Shown piece after piece: positions 10,447 to 15,958 of a DNA stretch of 21,365 nucleotides; position 1 is the first letter of the stretch; every line of letters begins with the position of its first letter. The position numbers and the translations under genes are program-made. The DNA is from an uncultured Collinsella sp. (GTDB taxonomy: Bacteria > Actinomycetota > Coriobacteriia > Coriobacteriales > Coriobacteriaceae): assembly GCA_900550415.1 (NCBI GenBank), contig URSO01000039.1:1-21365 (forward strand), given 5' to 3'. Below the pieces are notes generated by a model. The model was given only the letters and a program-made list of their open reading frames with translations, was not told the origin of the DNA and did no database searches.

Positions 10447-10973
10447 CCGAGCACCTCCTTTTTGTATTGCCTGTATGCACAGACCATCTCTTGATAACTC
10501 CGCTCTGAAGGCGACGAGGCCAACGCCTCTCCTTCATCGAATATAAGCCGCTCGAGCAGATCCCAATCAAGTCGGTCGATAAATGTTCGACTATGGAGGT
10601 CGACGATGTCGTTCGGACGATAGGCATAAAGCTTCATCACCGCCAGATCCTCCAAAGATGGCGTAAAGTACCTGATAAAATGCGCCCCGATCTCCAATGG
10701 GATCAGTCGATCTTCGTAATTGAATGGCATCTGGTTGCAATATGCCACTACCATGCCATTCACCTCGGGGTATCGAGCTATGATCTCGCGGAGGCACCTG
10801 TCTGCCTCAAACACATCAATGTCATGTGTAACCGACCGATTCGTCACATCGTTTAGCATGAAGGCGCTTCCTCCCACCAATACAACGCTCGGCCTATCGT
10901 CTCTTGGACCTATTTCCAGCTCCGCCTCTTCGTCAATATCCAAAAGAGTCTGCTCTAAATCCTGCTTATACAT
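10443..10973 (-). CDS. DUF6036-like nucleotidyltransferase
   Basis: A 176-residue protein of the polymerase-beta-like nucleotidyltransferase superfamily, closest in my reading to DUF6036. Visible motifs: VVLVGGSAFML (Gly34-Gly35-Ser36), THDIDVF (Asp51 and Asp53, the metal-binding D-x-D), PLEI (Glu94, possible third acidic residue) and SLEDLAVMKLYAYRPNDIVDL, a segment typical of this group. Related minimal nucleotidyltransferases (AbiEii, MenT, MNT of HEPN/MNT) modify tRNA or partner proteins as toxins or antitoxins. The ATG at 10973 has AGGA about seven bases upstream in an AT-rich leader. It is the first gene of a two-gene unit with the HTH gene. Whether it is toxic, and what its target is, cannot be seen here. 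Confidence 0.8.
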   Translation of the reverse strand: MYKQDLEQTLLDIDEEAELEIGPRDDRPSVVLVGGSAFMLNDVTNRSVTHDIDVFEADRCLREIIARYPEVNGMVVAYCNQMPFNYEDRLIPLEIGAHFIRYFTPSLEDLAVMKLYAYRPNDIVDLHSRTFIDRLDWDLLERLIFDEGEALASSPSERSYQEMVCAYRQYKKEVLG

Positions 10974-11000
10974 AGCAAATCCTATTATTATTCATCTTCA

Positions 11001-11084
11001 ATAATACTATTCAGTCGCACGACAGGACCCACAGGATGCAAGAATCCTACTCGTGGCGAGAATCCCTACACCCTAGAAGTCCTA
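11001..11084 (-). promoter_or_regulatory. Candidate control region of the nucleotidyltransferase/HTH unit
   Basis: Upstream of 10973 lie a minus-strand TATTAT (11001-11006) that could be a -10 box, an imperfect dyad CAGTCG-CA-CGACAG (11012-11025) in the presumed spacer, and three related direct copies AGAATCCTA (11041-11049), AGAATCCCTA (11059-11068) and AGAAGTCCTA (11075-11084) at 16-18 base intervals. No good -35 box is visible. Autoregulation by the HTH protein would fit, but is inferred. Confidence 0.4.
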
Positions 11085-11096
11085 ATGTGACAAACG

Positions 11097-11531
11097 CTAG
11101 CTCTCCCAGCCGGCGCGGATGGTTGTTATGACGTCACCCAGGCGCTGGCCCAGGGCCGCTAGATGTTGGAGCACCTCGTTGGGCGATGCACCGTTGAGGA
11201 TGCACGTGAGGGCATACGACGCCAGAAAGATGGCCGCAAGCCCCAACGGGACGAGCACGATCATCGCCAAGGTGCGCAGGCGCTGGCCCACGCGGCGACG
11301 ACGCGCACGACGCTTGTCGAACGCGAGCTCCTGCGCATATGAATCTTGCTGTACGGAATAGGCCTCTGGTGCCGATTCGCACCCGGGCACAGCTGCAGGT
11401 ACAGCAGCGGGCACGACATTTTGCGCAAAGGGCTGGACTGCCGCCCCTTGCATTTGTATCTCCATGAGTCGTTGCTGCTGACGCAGCATACGCTCAGCTT
11501 GTTGCTGCGGAGTCTCAAGAAACAGATCCAT
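11097..11531 (-). CDS. Gln-rich single-pass membrane protein (hypothetical)
   Basis: A 144-residue protein I cannot assign. Residues 1-30 are Gln/Met/Arg-rich and probably a short amphipathic coiled coil (PQQQAERMLRQQQRLMEIQM). Residues 35-60 are Pro/Ala-rich and probably disordered. A strongly basic cluster RRARRRR (74-80) precedes one transmembrane helix (about 87-112), giving by the positive-inside rule an N-in topology, with a roughly 30-residue outside tail. The ATG at 11531 has GGAGG five bases upstream, better than the ATG at 11543. It stands alone between the rubrerythrin terminator and the nucleotidyltransferase unit, with a leader of about 240 bases. Coding bias (GC-rich third positions) supports a real gene. 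Confidence 0.7.
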   Translation of the reverse strand: MDLFLETPQQQAERMLRQQQRLMEIQMQGAAVQPFAQNVVPAAVPAAVPGCESAPEAYSVQQDSYAQELAFDKRRARRRRVGQRLRTLAMIVLVPLGLAAIFLASYALTCILNGASPNEVLQHLAALGQRLGDVITTIRAGWES

Positions 11532-11782
11532 GCTGGCCTCCAAAATCGGAGCATTCGACGCTTACGACCAGCATCCCGCACCGCCATGACCGCGACAACG
11601 CAATCGCCGGCAATAGCCACAAAGTTTCTTTTGCTCAAAAGCTGTCGAAAAGCTCAACAACTCCCCTACCAGCACTTTCTCTGAGCTTTTTTCGCCAACA
11701 ATCTTTTGGCCTTCCGCCCTTACGCCAACTGACCAAAATCTAACCAATAGCTTGACGAAAATTGTGGAGACCGGGACCCCAC
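11532..11782 (-). other. Long intergenic leader, no gene accepted
   Basis: The 250 bases between the rubrerythrin terminator and the ribosome site of the small membrane protein are more AT-rich than the surroundings. They hold two spaced AAAAGCT copies (11637-11643 and 11648-11654) and a run of Ts near 11686-11692 but no clear promoter, riboswitch or CDS. A 96-residue frame crossing 11562-11852 runs through the terminator and is not accepted. Confidence 0.4.
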
Positions 11783-11813
11783 AAAAACGTGCCGTCCCAA
11801 AAAGGGGCGGCAC
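11783..11813 (-). terminator. Intrinsic terminator after rubrerythrin
   Basis: A ten-pair stem, 11789-11798 with 11804-11813 (nine Watson-Crick pairs and one wobble), and a five-base loop; on the minus strand it is followed by G and TTTTT. It lies 170 bp past the rubrerythrin stop, beyond the long palindrome, so the rubrerythrin mRNA would carry both structures. Confidence 0.8.
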
Positions 11814-11863
11814 ACAACCTTTAATATCAGCTTTTCTGTAGCGAGCACGCAACGACCCGAAGC

Positions 11864-11963
11864 CGGAGCGCAGGGCGGGAGGCCGGATCGTCTTCCCTCA
11901 ACGCGACCCTGCGGAGCCGTGAGCGGGGAGGGAAGGCGATCCGGCCTCCCGCCCTGCGCTCCG
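11864..11963. repeat. Very long near-perfect inverted repeat (36-bp arms)
   Basis: Arms 11864-11899 and 11928-11963 are complementary over 36 bases except at T11891/G11936, which can still pair as U-G in a plus-strand RNA but is A/C in a minus-strand RNA. The loop is 28 bases and GC-rich (11900-11927). It begins 20 bp past the rubrerythrin stop and is not followed by a T-run on either strand, so it is not a standard terminator. It could be an intergenic mobile repeat (MITE-like), a 3'-UTR structure or a small RNA. Confidence 0.85.
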
Positions 11964-11982
11964 CAGCAGCCGGCACCAAGCG

Positions 11983-12522
11983 CTAGTAGTTCACCACCTG
12001 CTCCTCAAAGTACGCCTTCGGGTGGTTGCACACCGGGCACACCTCAGGCGCCTCGGCACCAACGTGCAGGTGCCCGCAGTTCAGGCACTTCCACACCTTT
12101 ACGCCCTCGCGCTCAAACACCTCACCCGACTCAATGCGCTCGACGAGCTTGTTGTAGCGCTCCTCGTGAGCCTTCTCGACGGCAGCGACGCCGCGGAACT
12201 TCGCGGCGATCTCGGCAAAGCCCTCCTTATCGGCGGTCTTGGCAAACTCGTCGTACATCTCGGTCCACTCGTAGTTCTCGCCCGCGGCGGCATCGCGCAG
12301 GTTATCCAGAGTGCCGGGAACGGCGCCATCGTGCAGATACTTAAACCACAGTTTGGCGTGCTCGGACTCGTTGCCAGCCGTCTCGGCAAAGATGTTCGAG
12401 ATCTGAACGTAGCCGTCCTTCTTTGCCTTGGAGGCATAGTAGCGATACTTGGTGTGTGCCTGGGACTCACCGGCAAAAGCGGTCTCGAGGTTCTTCTTGG
12501 TTTGGGAATTCTCAAAATCCAT
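11983..12522 (-). CDS. rbr: Rubrerythrin
   Basis: A 179-residue rubrerythrin, the non-haem di-iron peroxidase that reduces hydrogen peroxide in the cytosol of anaerobes. The N-terminal ferritin-like four-helix domain carries Glu19, Glu52-x2-His55 and the EKAHEERY helix (about 116-123). The C-terminal rubredoxin domain has Cys146-x2-Cys149 and Cys162-x2-Cys165. Length is standard. The ATG at 12522 follows GGGAAG by several bases; the frame upstream to 12540 has no conserved residues. It lies 114 bp behind the MutY-like gene in the same direction, and with the Rrf2 gene upstream it forms an apparent oxidative-stress group. No promoter that I can defend is visible in the 114-bp gap, and I see no terminator there. 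Confidence 0.97.
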   Translation of the reverse strand: MDFENSQTKKNLETAFAGESQAHTKYRYYASKAKKDGYVQISNIFAETAGNESEHAKLWFKYLHDGAVPGTLDNLRDAAAGENYEWTEMYDEFAKTADKEGFAEIAAKFRGVAAVEKAHEERYNKLVERIESGEVFEREGVKVWKCLNCGHLHVGAEAPEVCPVCNHPKAYFEEQVVNY

Positions 12523-12636
12523 AGGTGTACTTCCCTTCAACGCATGCCGCCCGTAGGCTTCGAGCGGCCTCGTCTTTAGGATGCCCTCATGTCGGAAATC
12601 TAAACCTTACAATCCTGTTCTTCAGATTTGCACGGG

Positions 12637-13542
12637 CTAGATGCTCAGCCAGCGATCGCCCTCGGCTCGGCAAAAGCCCTCACGCTCCAGGTCGGCCAGA
12701 ATGCCCGCGACAAGCTCGCGCTCGACCGGCCCGCGCCCAGCCGCCGCTTCCATATCGTTAACGCCCACCACGGCATCAGCAAGCGTAATCCCCGCCGGCT
12801 GCCCATCGCGCGCAGCCAGCAGCATGCGCACGATATGCGCGCGCTTTTGGCGACGTGAGCCCTCAAACTTTGATTGACGGCTATAGCCCGCCGAGCGCCT
12901 GGACGGATTGGGCAACGTCTTTTTTAGATATGCGCCGTAATCCAGCAACGCGTAATACCACGCGCGTGGCGTGTCGGCATCATCGAGCGGCACGGCAAAG
13001 GGAGCGATCTCGTCGGTCGCCGCACCGGGGACCGCCGGACAGGCCGCCTGAATCAGCGGCACCAGCTCGCGGTCGGGAACAGCCGGTACATCGGGAAAGA
13101 AGTGATGCAGAAAGACCGTGCGCACGTTGGTCTCCAGATACACGCCTGGAAGGTCAAACGCAAACGACCGGATACCTTGCGCCGTTGCCGGGCCAATACC
13201 AGGCAAAGCGACCAAGTCACGCGTCTCACGCGGAAACTCACCGTCCCAGTCCTCCACAACGCGCTGAGCGGCCTTGTGGAGCGCCAGAGCGCGTCGGTTG
13301 TAGCCCATGCCCTGCCAAGCGTCCAAAACATCGGAAGGCGCGGCTTGGGCAAGCGCCTGCACGGTCGGAAAGCGATCGAGCCACGCCGGCATACGCGTCT
13401 CCACGCGCGGCACCTGTGTTTGCTGCAGCATGACCTCAGAAAGCCAAATGATGTACGGATCGCGCGTGCGGCGCCACGGAAGGTCGCGATAACGCAGGAC
13501 CCCTTCCGAACGAATCATCGAACGAAAGGGGTCCTGAATCAT
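12637..13542 (-). CDS. MutY-like HhH-GPD glycosylase lacking the Fe-S cluster
   Basis: A 301-residue HhH-GPD superfamily protein most like adenine glycosylase MutY: LPWRRTRDPYIIWLSEVMLQQTQV with the catalytic Glu36, FPTVQALAQA, GMGYNRRALALHKAA, and the hairpin LPGIGPATAQGI (113-124). Two departures from canonical MutY are clear. The position of the catalytic Asp (LDGNV in E. coli) is Glu137 in YLETNV. The four-Cys [4Fe-4S] motif is absent; that region instead reads NPSRRSAGYSRQSKFEGSRR (212-231), and only two cysteines occur in the whole protein. The C-terminal NUDIX-like 8-oxoguanine domain is also missing, replaced by a short winged-helix-like end. I recall similar proteins with ETN and QSKFEGS motifs in other anaerobes. 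ATG 13542 has AAGGAG seven bases upstream, 21 bp after the Rrf2 stop, so the two are co-transcribed. Confidence 0.85.
   Translation of the reverse strand: MIQDPFRSMIRSEGVLRYRDLPWRRTRDPYIIWLSEVMLQQTQVPRVETRMPAWLDRFPTVQALAQAAPSDVLDAWQGMGYNRRALALHKAAQRVVEDWDGEFPRETRDLVALPGIGPATAQGIRSFAFDLPGVYLETNVRTVFLHHFFPDVPAVPDRELVPLIQAACPAVPGAATDEIAPFAVPLDDADTPRAWYYALLDYGAYLKKTLPNPSRRSAGYSRQSKFEGSRRQKRAHIVRMLLAARDGQPAGITLADAVVGVNDMEAAAGRGPVERELVAGILADLEREGFCRAEGDRWLSI
13496..13535 (-). repeat. Perfect 10-bp inverted repeat at the 5' end of the mutY-like gene
   Basis: Arms 13496-13505 and 13526-13535 are exact complements with a 20-base spacer that holds two CGAACGAA copies. It covers about codons 3-16 of the mutY-like gene, so its mRNA could fold there and slow translation, or it could be a protein-binding site. 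Protein-coding constraint makes chance possible. Confidence 0.5.
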
Positions 13543-13563
13543 ATCTATGCTCCTTATGCGGCG

Positions 13564-14049
13564 CTATTCCTCCCGGCAAGCGAACGCGCAGGTGGCGTAC
13601 TCGGGAAACGCGTCGCGGTCGGCGAATTTGGAATCGACGGCCGGGAACTGGCGGTGAGCGACGATGTCGCCGAGCGAAACGGAATCGAGGTAGTCGCGCA
13701 TCAACGCTTGAGCTCCGGCCCACAGGGGATGATAGCAGCACGTGCCCATGCGTGCACAGTCGCCATCGGGTGCGGTGCAATCATTCATAACCATAGGGCC
13801 CTGAACGGCCTCGACGACCTGACGAATGGTGACGTCGTCCGGACTGACCTTGAGACGCATGCCACCGTGGACGCCACGCAGGCTCTCCACAATACCGGCC
13901 TGGACCAAACCGTGCTGAATCGAGCGGGCAAACGAATACGGAACATTGACCTCTTCGGCAGCGGTGCGAACAGAAAGCAAACGCTCCGGATCCTCGGCAA
14001 GCATCGCCAACATACGAAGGGCGTAATCAGTCTTCCTCGATATGTCCAT
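13564..14049 (-). CDS. Rrf2-family transcriptional regulator (Fe-S type)
   Basis: A 161-residue Rrf2 regulator. It opens with the typical MDISRKTDYALRMLAML, a winged helix with LSVRTAAEEVNVPYSFARSIQHGLVQAGIVES (recognition helix about 36-48) and the RGVHGGMRL wing. Cys91-x6-Cys98-x5-Cys104, plus Cys105, matches the cluster-binding cysteines of IscR/NsrR-type members with one extra residue in the first gap, so an iron-sulphur sensor of redox state or nitric oxide is likely. The ATG at 14049 follows AAAGGGG; the frame extends upstream to 14205 but that part has no Rrf2 homology. It leads a probable operon with the MutY-like gene. A dyad overlaps its promoter, consistent with autoregulation. The exact regulon cannot be told. 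Confidence 0.93.
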   Translation of the reverse strand: MDISRKTDYALRMLAMLAEDPERLLSVRTAAEEVNVPYSFARSIQHGLVQAGIVESLRGVHGGMRLKVSPDDVTIRQVVEAVQGPMVMNDCTAPDGDCARMGTCCYHPLWAGAQALMRDYLDSVSLGDIVAHRQFPAVDSKFADRDAFPEYATCAFACREE

Positions 14050-14370
14050 TTTTCCCCTTTCAAGGAATACGAACAGCTCGAACGAGCTCCGGGGCCGAGC
14101 TTGTGTCGAGACGCTAAATGACCGCAGGACATCCAAATGGTAAATCGGATATCCACTGAATGCCGCGCTTGGAGCGAAATGCATCAGATGCGGCCTACAG
14201 TGCAATTTAGTATAACCTAACCCCCTGTCTCGTTGAACAGGTGTTGCGCAACAAAGCTGTTGTTTAGACAGATATGCTTATTAGATTTTACTTGCGTTCC
14301 CGAAGGGGCGGGGATTCTGGGCGAAGATGCGCCAGGGCGATCGTTCTATCGAAACAAAGTGCATCAAACG
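14050..14370. other. Intergenic region between tRNA-Asp terminator and Rrf2 gene
   Basis: About 320 bases without a supported gene. It holds the Rrf2 promoter (14209-14237) with a roughly 160-base 5' leader for that gene. Translated frames in both directions across it show no recognisable motif and no ribosome site. I see no integrase, attachment site or second tRNA. Confidence 0.5.
14205..14237 (-). promoter_or_regulatory. Putative Rrf2 promoter with overlapping dyad
   Basis: On the minus strand TATACT (14209-14214) makes a good -10 box; TTCAAC (14232-14237), 17 bases upstream, is a weak -35. The dyad TTAG-N6-CTAA overlaps the -10 box, where an Rrf2-type repressor could bind. Promoter strength and the binding protein are inferred. 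Confidence 0.45.
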
Positions 14371-14399
14371 CAAAAAGCCACGTCCGAAGACGTGGCTTT
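14369..14399 (-). terminator. Terminator of tRNA-Asp with UUCG tetraloop
   Basis: An 11-bp stem (14374-14384 with 14389-14399) closes a C(UUCG)G tetraloop on the minus strand and is followed by further Ts and TTTG. It begins nine bases past the tRNA CCA end, a strong intrinsic terminator. Confidence 0.9.
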
Positions 14400-14407
14400 A
14401 ATTGCGT

Positions 14408-14484
<77 letters not shown>

Positions 14485-14506
14485 TCAGCGAATTGCTGCG
14501 GGGACT

Positions 14507-14536
14507 AGTATATACAGAGGTGCGTTTTGCACGCAA
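14507..14536 (-). promoter_or_regulatory. Putative promoter of tRNA-Asp
   Basis: Minus-strand TATACT (14507-14512) with a TTGCGT (14531-14536) 18 bases upstream. The -10 is good and the -35 moderate. An AT-rich hairpin (AACTTTTT with AAAAAGTT, 14538-14555) lies directly upstream and may act as an UP-like element or as a weak terminator for the phosphoesterase gene. Confidence 0.55.
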
Positions 14537-14629
14537 GAACTTTTTTAGAAAAAGTTTGCGGCCATGCACAAGACGTCCACAACCAGCCGTAACGCAACGG
14601 CTTCGCCGTAAAAGCCGGCGCGCCCACCC

Positions 14630-15103
14630 CTACTTCAACGGAATGATCTCTGCCGACATAACAGCGCCATCACCTACATAGAGACGCGCGATACTCGGCG
14701 TCCTTGTCCCTCGCGGCAGCGTGGCGGAACCTGGATTGATCAGCAGGCGTCCGCAAGATCTCTCGATCTTGGAACGATGCGTGTGGCCGCACACGGCAAC
14801 GTCCACGCCGGTAACGGGCAAATCCTCTTGATAGTGAGCGACGGCGAAACGCAGCCCCTCGTAGTCGAACTCGCACAGGCGCGCTACATCCGGACCGTAG
14901 TCGCGATAGTAGTCGTTGTTGCCCAGCACCGCGCGCACCGGGGCGATGCAGCACAGGTGCTCGTAATCCATCTCAGACGTAAGATCGCCGGCATGGACAA
15001 TAAGGTCCGCACCGGCGATCTGCTCAAGGAGCTCCGCTGAGAGGTGTCCGTGCGTATCAGAAACAATATCGATGCGCTTGGCATGCCCTTCCTGAATCTG
15101 CAT
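14630..15103 (-). CDS. YfcE/MJ0936-type metallophosphoesterase
   Basis: A 157-residue calcineurin-like phosphoesterase of the small YfcE group, usually manganese-dependent phosphodiesterases of unknown natural substrate. Metal ligands in order: Asp16-x-His18 (SDTHGH), Asp40 (HAGDL), GNND with Asn63, His90 (in VAHYQE, where GH is more common) and GHTH with His107 and His109. A late LINPGSATLPRG motif is typical. Start ATG 15103 has GAGG five bases upstream; the frame upstream overlaps the LytTR gene and lacks family residues. It follows the LytTR regulator by 34 bp and is probably in that transcription unit; the functional link is unknown. Confidence 0.92.
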   Translation of the reverse strand: MQIQEGHAKRIDIVSDTHGHLSAELLEQIAGADLIVHAGDLTSEMDYEHLCCIAPVRAVLGNNDYYRDYGPDVARLCEFDYEGLRFAVAHYQEDLPVTGVDVAVCGHTHRSKIERSCGRLLINPGSATLPRGTRTPSIARLYVGDGAVMSAEIIPLK

Positions 15104-15137
15104 GGAAGCCTCTTTTCTATGCTCTTTCAATTCCTCG

Positions 15138-15857
15138 CTACAGATTGAGCGCCTTCTTGAGGGGAACCACCCTGCGACGAGAAACCGGGATACGGTCATC
15201 TACACCCGACACGCCCAGCTGAATAGCGCCAGAGGGCACCGTCTCGACGTCCTCGACGTTGGCGAGGTTAACAATGTAGCGACGGTGCACGCGAAAGAAC
15301 CCAAAGTCGCCCAGCTTCGATTCAAACTGTGCCAACGAGGTGGTGGACAGGTATCGATCGTCCTCCGTGAAGATGCAGGAATAATCGTCCTTGGCCATGA
15401 TGTAGCGAATCTGGTCGACGGGAATAAGGACCTTGCGGCCACCCTTCTCGACGGGGATGCGCTCGATAGAGCTCTTGCTACTGTCCGATGTGGGCTTGAC
15501 GCGCGCGAGCACCTTGTTGATCGCCTGATCCAAACGGGCTTCCTCAACCGGCTTCATCAGGTAATCGGTGGCATCGACATCAAACGCCTCAACGGCATGG
15601 TCGCTATAGGCGGTCACAAAGACCACGGCGGGCGGGTTCTTGAGCTTGTGCAGCGCCTCAGCGAGCTGAATGCCCGATGCGCCCGGCATGGAGATATCCA
15701 GGAACACAACGTCCACCCGATTCTCCATCAGCATTTCTATTGCCGAGCGAACGCTCGACGCCTCGTTGATCGAACCGATCTTCCCCGTCTGCTCAAGCAG
15801 GAACCGAAGCTCGGAACGGGCTGGCGCCTCATCATCAACGATCATTGCACGCAGCAT
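15138..15857 (-). CDS. LytTR response regulator
   Basis: A 239-residue response regulator. Receiver domain 1-118: Asp8-Asp9, phospho-acceptor Asp54 in FLDISMPG, Thr82 and Lys102 (LMKPVE). LytTR DNA-binding domain about 130-239 with IRYIMAKDDYS, FRVHRRYIVNL and IPVSRRR. LytTR regulators commonly control cell-envelope, autolysis, virulence or competence genes. The ATG at 15857 is chosen because receiver homology starts at once and AAGGA lies eight bases upstream. Its partner is the LytS-type kinase just upstream (gap 101 bp). That gap holds a TATAAC-like box (about 15928-15933, minus strand), so a private promoter is possible. Confidence 0.95.
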   Translation of the reverse strand: MLRAMIVDDEAPARSELRFLLEQTGKIGSINEASSVRSAIEMLMENRVDVVFLDISMPGASGIQLAEALHKLKNPPAVVFVTAYSDHAVEAFDVDATDYLMKPVEEARLDQAINKVLARVKPTSDSSKSSIERIPVEKGGRKVLIPVDQIRYIMAKDDYSCIFTEDDRYLSTTSLAQFESKLGDFGFFRVHRRYIVNLANVEDVETVPSGAIQLGVSGVDDRIPVSRRRVVPLKKALNL

Positions 15858-15958
15858 ACGTACATTCCTTCCAACAACAATATCCCGTGCGTCACGCCTC
15901 TCATCCAAGCACGAGCGATGAGACGGCGTTATACCATTCTACCCCGAAGTAAGAACCC

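Noticed and set aside
11261..11638. 125-residue minus-strand frame overlapping the small membrane protein
   Set aside because: Different frame from the better supported gene at 11097-11531, which has GGAGG at proper spacing and a clear membrane helix.
11562..11852. 96-residue minus-strand frame between rubrerythrin and the small membrane protein
   Set aside because: It runs straight through the rubrerythrin terminator, has no ribosome site and no family resemblance. A shorter part from a TTG near 11660 has a badly spaced AGGGGAG.
11919..12344. 141-residue plus-strand frame over the palindrome and rubrerythrin
   Set aside because: Arg/Ser/Pro-rich shadow translation of the palindrome arm and the rubrerythrin antisense strand.
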